DNA of 28,802 nt from Arachnopeziza araneosa (Eukaryota > Ascomycota > Leotiomycetes > Helotiales > Arachnopezizaceae), in the NCBI GenBank assembly GCA_003988855.1, contig QYAI01000235.1, positions 1 to 28,802 on the forward strand, read 5' to 3'. The stretch's first letter is position 1. Each line of letters starts with the position of its first letter. A program made the position numbers and the translations under genes. Shown piece after piece: positions 19,011 to 28,708 of this stretch. A model generated the notes under the pieces. The model did not search any database. It had not been told where the DNA came from and was given only the letters and a program-made list of their open reading frames with translations.

Positions 19011-20278
19011 TTTCAACTAAATCAAGCCCTCATGTTCTTGCTTGAGCATACTTCTTCCTTGCATTTTTTGAGCTAAGTAAGTCATTAAATCTTGCTGTGA
19101 TATCCGAAGAGTTTTACTTATGTTTATTCCCGAATACTTTGCTTGTTTTCCACATATTGACGACTCTTTCTCTATTTCTACTGATATCAGAGTGTTATGG
19201 GCTAAGAAGCTCAAGAGCCCATGCCTGAGGTATTCCAGGCTCGTAAAAAAATATAATTCCTTCTTATGTTCGACCAGCTTTGTTTCATTTGGCTCAGAGA
19301 GCTTGTTTTGGAAGGGTTCTCGCAAAATTAGTTGTGTTCCTCGATGCTACATCACGGCCAGGTCTGGTTATTCAACTACGTCACATCGTCCTATGTCACT
19401 CTTCAGCCGTCATTTTAGTGCCTCAATTTCGCTGGCTCTTATTCCATATCATTTTGATATTAAGATTCATTCACCTACCACACCTTCAATTACCTGAGTC
19501 GAAATCAGGTGGATATTTGTAGCAGTCATGGCCATGAGACCACCTACTCAAATGATTTTTGCGTCATTATTTATTGCTCCTACTTCCTTTGCACTTAACG
19601 TTTTTAAATCATGCAACTTCTGAGCCACAAGTACTATAAATCAAAAGAGTTGTTGTGTCTTGCTGCTCCACAATAATTCTTCATTATAAGTCTTGTCATC
19701 TATCATAGTCAGCCGTGTGAACATGGTTTCAATTTTCAAATTACCAAACTTCAGGACATCCATTGATGCGTAATCCTACTCAATTGTCATGTTGCTCTTC
19801 AGATATTGTCTTTCTTTCTTGTTCCGATGTGTCAAGGCTTATAGGACTTCTCATTGTCCATTATTATTATGCTTGTCTATCATAACAATCCCAAATTTCT
19901 TATCTTAGTGTTTACATTGTTAGCATTTACAAGAAACATGAAGTTTATTTCTGTTGTAGTTGGACTTGCTCTGAGACGGACTTTTTGCAATCAACACTTG
20001 CATGTCTCTACCAGTATTTAGTAATGAATATTCTGCTTTGAGTTAGTATTATAGTGTTACATTGTTGCCAGGCAAGAAAGACTGTCTGTATCGTTATGGA
20101 AATTCGTCACAGACAATGAAGGCGCGATAAGAGACTTCTTTGACGCGACGCGACTATTGACTATCGCTCTTGCTTGAAAGTCCAGCTTGATTTGGTGATT
20201 CCCTACTTTACCACTGACAATCTCATTGTTCTTCTTCACTATGAACACTGTACCAAGATTGTCTACTATCTTGCTGAA
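19011..20278. other. Intergenic, no supported gene
   Basis: A minus-strand frame ending at 19017 (about 100 codons back to 19325, including RISQQDLMTYLAQKMQGRS) has gene-like composition but no ATG and no convincing upstream exon. It may be a relic. 19500-20270 is AT-rich with no reading frame of note and contains the promoter of the gene starting at 20279. Confidence 0.45.
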
Positions 20279-21225
20279 ATGTCATCGTCTCGACCAAGTA
20301 CTTCCGGCCAGCCTAACTCGGGGATGGCTTCGCGGAGGCCCTCCCTCCACCCCTCCCACCAACACCAGCACCAGCCCTCCTCCTCCTCCACCGCAACATT
20401 CGAGTACTCTCTCGAATCATCAAAACCACATGCCACTGGCACAGAAACAATGATGGCTGCCCCCCCTGGTGGCGACCGTACCACGCGGGTCTATGAGAGC
20501 ATGACGGCCGAGGAGCAGGCAAGCTGGCCTTTCCTGGGCGTAGATATGAGAGAGCACGAGGAGCTAGCCGAACAAGTAGGCTCCATCAACAATCAACTCA
20601 TTTAAAACTGCTCATATTGTCTAACAAATACGTACAGATGGCTACCATTTTGGGCATCGCCGACCCTGCTGTTCAAGAACCACTACTCACTCAGCACATA
20701 GAGGCCATCAAAGCGAGACTCGCACAACCCACGTGCTCTCTCTTCCTTCGCGCAGCCCTCCAACTCCTTATCATCGACTCTGGTGCTTGGTCACCTCAAG
20801 AGTCTCTCGCTCGCGCTCGTTCCATACTCAAGGATTTCGATATCATCTCTAAACACCCGCTTAGCAAAGCTGAGCTCGCCTGTGTCTCTCACATGATGAA
20901 AGTTGCAACACAGTGTGCAAAGAACTGTGAGAAGATGGAGATCATTCATCATAGCAATGAAAATAACCAAGCCAACGACAGAAATCAAGTCAATGGTGGA
21001 AATCAGGACGACAGCAACAATCAAATCGGTAATGGTACTCAAGTCAATAGCAGTAATCACGGCGACGAAGAGTATGAAATGACAACATTCCCACGTTTAG
21101 TCGAGAATACGGAGACACAATTCCCGCATCAAATGGAGAGAGTACCGGCTCGCGTTCCTGAACTCCGTCAGAAGAAGCGTGGATGTTGTTCAAGCCTCTT
21201 AAGTTGCATTTTCTCCGATGAATAG
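20279..21225 (+). CDS. Low-complexity protein with C-terminal cysteine cluster, 294 aa
   Basis: I do not recognise a family. Exon 1 is 20279-20575 and exon 2 is 20638-21225; the 62-nt intron has donor GTAGGC, branch TCTAAC and acceptor TACAG, joining in phase 0. The N-terminal 70 residues are Ser/Pro/His/Gln-rich and disordered. The centre is helical (QEPLLTQHIEAIKARLAQ, then LFLRAALQLLIIDSGAW). Next comes an Asn/Gln-rich stretch with a loose N-x-x-N-Q-x-N period (about residues 222-253), and a basic tail ending KKRGCCSSLLSCIFSDE. The three clustered cysteines beside basic and hydrophobic residues resemble an S-palmitoylation site, which would tether the protein to a membrane; this is inference. 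There is no signal peptide. An in-frame ATG at 20174 is open but adds an unlikely leader. Confidence 0.7.
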
Positions 21226-21839
21226 TCAAAATATCAGCATTCAGATCACGGACGGAACGAGACATTCGCATATCACGTTAGAGTAACAGAGACTAAGAAA
21301 ACAGATGAAAGATAGATCGGAAGCTCAAGAGCTTCTTGACTAAGTTGATGGAGTTTGAGGCTGTTCTTAGCGGTTCAGTAGATACTTCATCCATTAATGA
21401 AGAAGTGTGGGACTCCTGGATTCATTGCCTGAAATGTCTTATGACTTTTGCTTTTGATTCAAAGTGATAGATGTTTACACTGATTGTTGACAACTGATGG
21501 TAACTCGATTTTAAATCATCCACTGACCTTTCCTTGGGAAATTCTCTAAGAATAAGGCATCAATGGCTGCTCTGAATCCAGGTCTATCTTGAATTATTGT
21601 GGCCTCTGACTATGCATTAATTGTAGAGCTTAATCGAAGGTGACGTGATAGTCTTGTCCACTGTCGATAAAACGAGAATTAAGAATTGAGGGTCACAGGC
21701 AAGTAGTTTAGTAGTTCAGTGATTGATATCCGATCATCCTATCTATCAATCCACGTGTTCATCTATCGATCAGAGCATGACTGAGGAGAAGCGCTTCCAT
21801 AATGAAGCATGTCTCCGCGAAAAGCTGTCGATGGTGAAC
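21226..21839. other. Intergenic, no gene seen
   Basis: This is a convergent 3'-3' interval between two hypothetical genes. No features stand out beyond scattered short frames. Confidence 0.6.
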
Positions 21840-22943
21840 TCATTGCTTCTTGGCATCACTGCTAACAGCAGCATCGCCAACAGAAGCACCGCCAATAGAA
21901 GCACCGCCAACAGAGAGGTTCTCCAAGTTCTTCTGAAGTGCAACCTCATCACACTTGCAGAGCTTGGCGATCACCTTCTTATTCATGTTTCCATCCTTCA
22001 AGACCTTGGTGAACTCAGTCTTGAGATCAATCATCTTTTGGATCATGACCTTTGCATTTTCTTGATGAATCTTGATCCTAGAAGTTTGGAGAATTAGCAG
22101 TGCCAAATAATAGATGCATATAGTATTGCTTGATATTACTTACTCAGCTACGAGACTTGCCTCTCTAGCCTCCTGATCCTTTAGAGACGGCTTTTTGAAA
22201 GCCTCATATTCCGTCAACTCCTTCTTGAAGACTGCCAGCTTGGTCGTATTACGCTTAAGAAGAGCTTCGCACTGGATGAGACAGTCTTGTCGAACGAAGT
22301 TCATCTTAGCCTCATTGCTGGTTGTCAAGGCTTTGAGGGCGTTGTCATGCTTGACTTCCAAGGATTTGATAGCGGTCTGATGTTGGGTAGTCAAGGCGTC
22401 AATGTTGTCCGCATGTTTGTTTGTCAAGTCTGTGATAGTCATTTCATGGTCGATGGTCAAGGCTTGGATCATGGTCTCCTGGTCGTATTTCAACTTTTTG
22501 ACGGCTCTCTTACGTACGGTTGTGACAGCTTGGATGTCGAGGCCGCGCTGGATTGTCAAGGCATCGATTTCAGCACGATGACGACTATTGAGAGCCTGGA
22601 TTTGGTCGGTGAAAGCTTTCTGCATTGCGTTGAGACCGGCGTCGAATTCCTCTTTAGTAAAAAATTGGTTAATCAAATCTAGGATCTCGATCTTGAAGGC
22701 AACCTTGAGGCTCTCGATCTCTGGACCGTGATGGGGGCAAGTCGCGTCGCTGTGATCTAAGGGAGATTGCGGATAGAACTCCAGCGTAGAAATGGGGGTC
22801 AATCTTAGAAGGGCGTTGAATTGTTGTCCGAAGACAGTAACCTTGTCTAAATGCTCTTCGAGGGTGCCGGGAACGAGTCTGAATCCATACGCGTGTGGAT
22901 ATGCAACCACCTGAGGGTAATAGACGCAATTTTGTTCCGCCAT
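21840..22943 (-). CDS. Coiled-coil protein built on 11-residue repeats, 345 aa
   Basis: Exon 1 is 22943-22144 and exon 2 is 22077-21840; the 66-nt intron has donor GTAAGT and acceptor TTCTAG, joining ...ASLVAE to IKIHQENAKVM. The first 95 residues are mixed, with Tyr, Pro and His (VYYPQVVAYPHAYGFRLVPG). From about residue 106 the sequence falls into consecutive 11-residue units such as ALTIDHEMTIT, DLTNKHADNID, ALTTQHQTAIK and SLEVKHDNALK, with Leu at position 2 and Ile/Leu/Met mostly at position 10. At least ten units run to residue 215, and weaker ones continue to about 259. An 11-residue (hendecad) period predicts a long, nearly straight coiled coil. The C-terminus ends in a Gly/Ala/Ser-rich triplicate. 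No signal peptide or known domain is seen; a structural or scaffolding role is inference only. Confidence 0.8.
21871..21915 (-). repeat. Three tandem 15-bp units encoding (V/I)G(G/D)A(S/A)
   Basis: Units at 21871, 21886 and 21901 differ at two or three bases (GCAYCGCCAAYAGAR). In the protein they give VGGAS-IGGAS-VGDAA, a flexible Gly/Ala/Ser tail. Confidence 0.85.
22299..22628 (-). repeat. 33-bp periodic coding region, ten 11-residue units
   Basis: The protein period is exact at 11 residues for residues 106-215. DNA traces of duplication remain: GTCAAGG on the plus strand starts at 22324, 22390, 22456 and 22555, spaced 66, 66 and 99 bases, all multiples of 33. Confidence 0.85.
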
Positions 22944-22979
22944 TGCCGCGTCTAATTTTGTTTGTAGATGTTGAGGCGG

Positions 22980-24432
22980 TCAGGAGGCGGTGAGAATTTT
23001 TCTTGATGAAGCCAAATAAATAGTGTGGGTTGGCCAATTTTTGATATTCACTAATCTCATATTAACGACAGCCTTGCCGCGACAGAGTGCAACAATCAAA
23101 CACAATCCAAAACACAAAACCATCTTAAGAGCTACGGTAACTCCGAGTGTTTCAAACGGGCTCCATACAGCACTTGGCCTATTCATGTAACGAAAGAATT
23201 CAGTTCTCAAAGCACCGAACAAAGTAGCTTCAAAAGCCAAGACGATATTACCATCTTCTATGCAAGAAAGTATCAACCTATTTCAAACTTCATAGAAAAT
23301 TACACGGCTAAAGAAACGTTAGATATAGCTTTGTCAATGCTTGAGCAACCAGGTGATAGTCTCATTGGAGCGGTGTTCTGAGCTTATTAGTTGGATGGAA
23401 TGTGGAAAACAACAAGTACTCAACATATTTGATTGGGATTGATGATCTTGGTTTCCATTGCATATTCAAACTTGCGAAATTTCAGGGCGAAGTCCTTACC
23501 TGCTTTAAGCATCCTCGCAACGAGAGCGACGAAGAAGATGGAGCAAAATTGATCATTGTAGAACAAGCTGTCCAAAGGCTTGGCGAGACCCATACAAGCC
23601 TTTAAGAGAGAATTAAATATTCAAACGAACAGACCGAGATTATACCTGGAAGTTGTAGGAATTCAAAAGTTGGATCAGGTGTTGAGCGAGAAGATTCCAT
23701 GCTTGAGGGTTCTGCACCGCTTCTATTGAAGGGGCCTATGTAGGAGAGAAGATCCATCGCATAACTCGCCAGGTTACCTGAAGCTACTCGCAAGAAGTGC
23801 TAGATTTTGACAGCTAGGCTTGCACTTACTAAGAACTTGACAACTGCTAAGATTAGGAATGGGCCGTTCTAGTACCACCAAGGATAGCAAATGTAGCAAG
23901 AGAGAATACCTTTACATACAGCACCATATATCATAAAATAAAAAGCTTGGCATTGATTGCTTTGTTCGGGAGTTTTTTTTGGCTGAGCAAACTCCCACAT
24001 CGATTGCAGTCAACTGTATCTTGTTGGCCCAATCACAGCTCTTTGACCAAAGTCAGCAACCTTACAAAGGACAAGAGCGTTTTTCGGTGTGCAAAAAAGA
24101 AATAAAATTCCAACCAAGTACTTGAAGATCTCAAACTCTTAGAGTTCAAGATGCTGTAAAGAACAGACAGGGTACTCAATAAAGTAGGCTTCTCGAAGGA
24201 GTAAATGGTACTCATGACAAGCATGCCTCAGCATTATGAAAACAAGATCACAGTAGCTAACGAAACATTTGAAGCTAAACAGAATATCATCAAAATCAAT
24301 AAGTACAATGATCAAGTGCGAGCAAATGAAAAGTCGACGATGATGTCCTTGATAATCTGGCTTGTAAGGTGTGCAAGCCAGCGTGTCAAACGCATAAAAC
24401 AATTTAAATCTATTCAAAGGTATTGAGTACAC
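22980..24432. other. Unresolved region with gene-like frames on both strands
   Basis: Besides the tentative minus-strand gene (23420-24000), a minus frame at 22980-23276 reads as a membrane-like segment (VTVALKMVLCFGLCLIVALC). On the plus strand, a frame without an ATG runs from about 23060 to 23382 (Ser/Gln-rich, ending KETLDIALSMLEQPGDSL), another from 23402 to 23605, and a third from about 24110 to 24426 is broken by TAA at about 24157 and 24202 (QNIIKINKYNDQVRANEKS). The plus-strand breaks fit CAA-to-TAA changes. Overlapping relics of old genes are the simplest reading. Confidence 0.4.
23420..24000 (-). CDS. Tentative four-exon protein, about 129 aa
   Basis: Exons are 24000-23920, 23868-23830, 23735-23646 and 23599-23420. 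Donors GTATGT, GTAAGT and GTATAA pair with TAG, TAG and AAAG acceptors (introns 51, 94 and 46 nt), and all joins keep one frame. The reading begins MWEFAQPKKTPEQSNQ, passes a hydrophobic stretch (NGPFLILAVVKFL), an amphipathic helix (NPQAWNLLAQHLIQLLNSYN) and a cysteine-containing helix (ACMGLAKPLDSLFYND), and ends shortly after LVARMLKAGKDF. Codon third positions in exons 3-4 favour C, as in the confident genes. The 94-nt intron lacks a clear branch point, and a further donor (GTAAGG after MLKAG) could extend the gene. No family is recognised. Confidence 0.35.
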
Positions 24433-24885
24433 ATATCAAAGACCAATCTAAGGATGGTTTAGAGAGAAGGGGAGAAGAAAGATATCTGATGTTGGAGTTA
24501 CGTTAGCACATACTAATCTAGATTGGCACAATAACTTTGTGACCTGCTTTTATTCCTGAAAAGACCTACTTAGCAGTTGGAATTCTTTACACTCTAGGTA
24601 TAAGAATATACCAGAAGTGGAGCTGGTATGGGATTTGGAGTTTGCATGAAGTGCAGGTAGTCAGAGTTCTTCTCACACGTGATATAGAGAGATTGTGTGA
24701 CTAATGCAGCTTCGCCATCCCGTCCCTTTCAAGAAGTCGAGATCAAGGATTATGGGTCACAGTACAACAGTATCCATGGATCATAGTATTTGGATCTCCT
24801 AGACTGGATCATACACGGGCAAATACACCAAACTTAGTTCCAAACATCAATTTATATTCTGAGTCACCATCGGCTAGATTGAAGC
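24433..24885. other. Intergenic, no gene seen
   Basis: No reading frame, repeat or regulatory site stands out. Confidence 0.5.
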
Positions 24886-25407
24886 TCACCCCTTGCGCTG
24901 TTCGAGCATGGGCGACACGGTTGGAATGATGACCTGTGTGACATCTTCTTCCTGTTGGGCTAGCAATACGCCGTATCTCACCAGCTTAGGTTGGTGTATG
25001 CACACCAAGTGTGCTGAGTTTAACATACCAAATTCGAAGCTCGAGTATTTTTGGGAAACGGAAGTCACCGGGTAGAGCACAGCTGGTTGAAAGAATGTCC
25101 CACCAAAGTGGTCTTTCGCTGAAAGTCTAGCAAATATTCCAAGCCCACCAACAACACAATTCAGTCGCAATGCAACAGCACTCAATACCACTTCGCTCGT
25201 TTCGCCAACTGTATACCTAGTGCAATGGAACGTCCTCAGGAGTATCCAGTACGGAACGACGATAGGGAATGTGACGACGCTAGAGCTGCGGGTGTCGAGG
25301 TAGGGAGGCTTGGTAAGACTGAATCCGAATTTGAAGTGCTCGTGGTGATTTGCCAAAGGAAACAAAGAGCGGATCAGACTTAGAGTTTCAATATTCCTAA
25401 TGATCAA
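24886..25407 (-). CDS. Hypothetical single-exon ORF, 173 aa
   Basis: The frame is uninterrupted from an ATG at 25407. It reads as a plausible folded protein with hydrophobic strands (SSSVVTFPIVVPYWILL) and a more typical C-terminus (AQQEEDVTQVIIPTVSPMLEQ). No signal peptide, motif or family is recognised. The stop lies next to a GTGAGC donor, so the last exon may be missing. No TATA box is visible upstream. Confidence 0.4.
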   Translation of the reverse strand: MIIRNIETLSLIRSLFPLANHHEHFKFGFSLTKPPYLDTRSSSVVTFPIVVPYWILLRTFHCTRYTVGETSEVVLSAVALRLNCVVGGLGIFARLSAKDHFGGTFFQPAVLYPVTSVSQKYSSFEFGMLNSAHLVCIHQPKLVRYGVLLAQQEEDVTQVIIPTVSPMLEQRKG

Positions 25408-26201
25408 AGTAGACTTATAAAATCCTCCTAACTAGACTATGGGAACTGTCTCATGCATACCACCTTCTAAAAATCTTTACTGCAGATAAAATATATGAAG
25501 TCTAGAATTCATTCGCGTCTATACATATTACAGAAGTTATTCTATCCCAACATGGTTCTCACAAACGTAATATATCTTAGATCGAGAGCTTGATGAGGGC
25601 TCCAGTACCATCATACGATGTTCTCGCCTTGTAAAAGTTAGCTGCGGCACAGAGGTCGAGTAACTCGGAATTTTCAATTTACAAATCTCTCATATGCACG
25701 CATGGGTCCTATGGCTTGGCGATTGCCAACGTCACAGCTGATCAAAAGGTCAATAGCTGTTCGAATTCCTCTTGACTTCTCTTCTAGTTAGTATGATACG
25801 AGATCAGACTAAATGGTGTGATGTGCCATCCTACCTCTACCTCCACATATGCACGCAAGAACATCAAAAGAGGAGCAGAGATGCCGTAATCACGGAAATT
25901 TTTTGAGTCACATGGCGGGCTCTCTTTTCTTCACTAACCCTACAATGATAAAGTTACTCTGTTGGGATGACCCTCTTTCAGTCATGGTCAAAATCTTGCA
26001 AGACGCTAGAATTATGTTAGCATTGGATTTACGTGGGAAGTTTCATAGCTGATGAGATCATATTTGGACTAGGGAGGGCCGGATAGGGTAGTTAGTGACT
26101 CCTTCAAGCCGTGTTTGATAAGACTAGGAAGGCCGGCTCGGGTATTCAAGGCTAAAGGGACTAAATCCATAGACTAAAGATGTTCCGTCTTAACCTTTTT
26201 G

Positions 26202-26210
26202 TAGCGCTGT
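26202..26210 (+). promoter_or_regulatory. Possible copper-regulator element
   Basis: TAGCGCTGT fits the loose copper-signalling element of the fission-yeast Cuf1 regulator (DDDHGCTGD) and lies about 82 bp upstream of the TATA box of a copper transporter gene. The consensus is degenerate, so a chance match is quite possible. Confidence 0.25.
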
Positions 26211-26291
26211 ATTCAAAATTTTCTCCCGGTGCTAAACCGATTATCGAAGTCGTCATTTTAATCGTCCGCATTTCCAATCATCGTCCTTGGC

Positions 26292-26299
26292 TATAAATA
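26292..26299 (+). promoter_or_regulatory. TATA box of the copper transporter gene
   Basis: TATAAATA lies 139 bp upstream of the ATG at 26438. Confidence 0.65.
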
Positions 26300-26437
26300 C
26301 TCCATCTTTATTCTGTGTACTGTGTTCTCTTCATAATTATTCCAAACTACAGACACTTCTCGCCAGATATTATCTCTTTAATCGTCAAACAGAAGACTTC
26401 ATTGGAGATACCTCAGGATTATCGCACACTATTCAAG

Positions 26438-27111
26438 ATGCAAATGAGCACAAAAATAATGACCATGGTAGCCACCGCAACCAGTACTACATCAGCAACG
26501 CCTAGTGTAGCAATGTCTATGCACATGAATATTGGATGTGGGTGTAAGATGTCGGTATGTCTTCGGTTTCCAAGCCGCCAAGCAGCAGGATGTAATTCAG
26601 TGACTAACGGCATTCCAGATGTTCTTGAATTGGTATACCATTGACGCCTGTAAGACTTGATGCTCGTCGTTCTACTCGCTATTTCTGATCAGAATATTCA
26701 GGTTTCTTCACAAAATCTTGGCACATCACTTCACATGCCATGTTCGTTGGTTCTTGCATTGGCGTTGTCCTCCTTGTCATGTCTCTTGAGTTCTTGAGAC
26801 GCGTTTCTCGGGGATATAGCCGCAATATCTCGCATCAAGCTCAACGAAAGAAACAAGGAGACCTGGAAGAACGGCGCTCCAACAATCGGAAGGACAATGT
26901 GGCTGCCAAAGTGAATGGTACGGGTACGGCTTTCGGACCCAGGATTGTACAGCAATGCATTCGTGCCTTTCTCTACGCTACTGAATTCGCTCTCGCTTAC
27001 TTCATCATGCTCTTGGCCATGTCTTACAATGGATACATCATTATTTCCATCATCATTGGAGCATTTTTGGGCGCTTTTGTGTTTAGTTGGAAGCAAGTTG
27101 AACTGAGGTAA
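26438..27111 (+). CDS. CTR-family high-affinity copper transporter, 185 aa
   Basis: It moves Cu(I) across the plasma or vacuolar membrane as a homotrimer. Exons are 26438-26554, 26619-26649 and 26702-27111; the introns (64 and 52 nt) have donors GTATGT and GTAAGA, branches GACTAAC and CTGATC, and acceptors CCAG and TCAG. The tiny 31-nt middle exon encodes the conserved MFLNWYTIDA. The N-terminus is Met/Cys-rich (MSMHMNIGCGCKMS), a copper-binding feature. TM1 is AMFVGSCIGVVLLVMSLEFL, followed by a basic cytosolic loop. TM2 contains the MxxxM selectivity motif (MLLAM) and the YNGY segment, and TM3 has GxxxG packing (GAFLG). It resembles Ctr3-type fungal transporters. A GTAAGA donor overlaps the stop; splicing there would only change the last residues. 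Copper-dependent regulation is expected. Confidence 0.94.
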
Positions 27112-27231
27112 GAGACTCATTGCCGGATTTGGACGAAATCTCTGACGAAAGTTGATTTGACTCACAAGAGAAGGAAGAGACAACTCATTCATGTGGTTAG
27201 GGAAATAAAGTCACTCTTCTTTGCAAATTTG

Positions 27232-27238
27232 TATAAAT
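27232..27238 (+). promoter_or_regulatory. TATA-like site
   Basis: TATAAAT lies 177 bp upstream of the ATG of the tentative gene at 27409. Confidence 0.35.
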
Positions 27239-27408
27239 TTTTATAGTGGAATAGAAATTTACTTGTTACTCGAGACTTCGAACCATATTTCAAACCACCA
27301 GAATGTCTGCTCTTCCAATCGATTGATCCCATCACCCCTACCACTCAGTCATTTCGCCATTTGTCCGGTTGACTCACCTCCAAGCTAACAGCTTATACCA
27401 AAATAATC

Positions 27409-27742
27409 ATGCCAAAGCTCTCCCGTCCTTTAGAAACAACGCTTACCACTGCACTCCTCCTTCATAGTGTCAAGTTCCCCTATCATAACATCATTCACAC
27501 AACATTCTGCTACCGAGTTAGAAACGTTTACCCTTATCATCGACCGCAGTAAGAACAGAATTTCCCCACATTGGAAGCTAAATATCTCATCTCCAATACT
27601 GACGTTATTGCCACCTAGCGTTCATACATCTCCTGAAAGTGTCATTTTCGCTGACCCTACTTCACGATATAGTCGTTTTGGCAATGCCTCTGCTGGGGAC
27701 CTTCTCAGCTTTGCAGCTCTTGAAATGACAACATACATCTAA
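27409..27742 (+). CDS. Tentative small two-exon protein, 87 aa
   Basis: An ATG at 27409 opens 46 codons up to a GTAAGA donor at 27549. The 70-nt intron has a perfect TACTGAC branch and a CACCTAG acceptor (27618), and the frame then continues to TAA at 27742 (PTSRYSRFGNASAGDLL). The intron signals are strong, but the protein is short, has no signal peptide and no known domain, and the last 40 residues are also open in the unspliced frame. It could be a fragment of a decayed gene. Confidence 0.3.
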
Positions 27743-28264
27743 AATATCCTACATAACTTCTCCGTTGCGTGGCAGAAGGTTATGACGACAGACAGCATTG
27801 CGGGACATTCATTTTTGCTTATGCACGCATCTATGGTCTAGATCCAAGCAGGGCCTTGAAGTTTACTGACGATTAATTATATCCGCAGTTTCGTTCCGGA
27901 AACAATATACTAAACCTAAGGACACAGAGTGTCTAAGTTAGAGAATATACTCAAGGCTACCTAAGTAGGTAGGCACCTATGGAAGATTAGAAAGTATTCT
28001 CACGTGATTTACAATCAATATCGGCTGAAGATCAATGCGGTAAACTATACTTTGTCATACGCAACATGCCTGTTTCAGTGTACCGTGTTGTAGAAGTGCA
28101 TTGATGTGAGCAAATCAGATCGCGACATCCCAACTTTTTGCTTCTTTCAGCCAAAAGGAAACCGGCTGGTACTCGTGTTCCCTATCACGTGCACGGCCCT
28201 AACGAATGCACACCACTAAAATCACGATTTTTGCCCCTCACCTCCTTTCTTTAACTCCATCAAA
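27743..28264. other. Intergenic, no gene seen
   Basis: No reading frame is supported. A TATCACGTG motif at 28193-28201 recurs at 28718-28726 on the other side of the transposase relic. Confidence 0.5.
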
Positions 28265-28708
28265 ATGGCCAAAAATCAACAAATAGAGCTAGCTCTTGCT
28301 GAATGTGAAGCTTCAACTAACCCAAAAGGACCTAACTACTCTTAAATTGCAACTAAGTACCAATTGGTGTATACAACTTTCTCTCGCCGCTACTAAGGTG
28401 CAACACGCTCGAAAACTATATTTTTGGAGCAAAAAGTCCAGTGCTTAAATCAACACCAAGAAGAAGTACTTATTAAGCAAATTAATAAGTTAACTAAGCG
28501 AAGGCTTCTACCTACTAGCAGTATAGTCAAAAATTTAGCAGAAGAAATTATCTAAAAACTAGTTAGAAAGAATTAGGTTGCTAACTTTGTGCGACGTCAT
28601 AAAGATCGACTATTAAGCCTCTACCTTAGGAATATAGAAGGAAAACGTCATAAAGCTAAGTATATACTTGCGTTTTAGCACTTCTATAAACTAGTTAAGT
28701 CCTTGTGA
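28265..28708 (+). pseudogene. RIP-like mutated pogo-type transposase, N-terminal part
   Basis: One frame from ATG 28265 reads as an HTH_psq/CENP-B-type transposase N-terminus (begins MAKNQQIELALAECEAST; later TRSKTIFLEQKVQC and VANFVRRHKDRLLSL). It is interrupted by in-frame stops at 28343, 28394 and 28553 (TAA), 28574 and 28676 (TAG), and ends at TGA 28706. Context suggests CAA/CAG or TGG originals, and the stretch is unusually rich in TA and AA. The catalytic DDE domain is absent: after 28708 the sequence no longer reads as a transposase. This is a different copy or family from the element at 4780, with little resemblance in DNA. Confidence 0.82.

Larger units (their letters stand above)
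25408..26437. other. Intergenic; promoter of the copper transporter at its right end
   Basis: 25408-26200 holds no supported gene. Two imperfect copies of GACTAGG(G/A)AGG(G)CCGG lie near 26067 and 26122. From 26200 the sequence has promoter character. Confidence 0.5.

Noticed and set aside
19120..19497. 125-codon plus-strand frame
   Set aside because: Composition is unlike the confident genes and it overlaps a better but still unsupported minus-strand frame.
20266..20522. Minus-strand Trp/Gly/Arg-rich frames
   Set aside because: Antisense of a Ser/Pro/His-rich low-complexity exon.
22195..22682. Plus-strand frames opposite the coiled-coil gene
   Set aside because: The periodicity belongs to the minus-strand protein; the plus frames only mirror it.
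26067..26150. Two copies of a GACTAGGRAGGSCCGG-like motif
   Set aside because: Short, imperfect and without boundaries; not enough to call a repeat family or transposon end.
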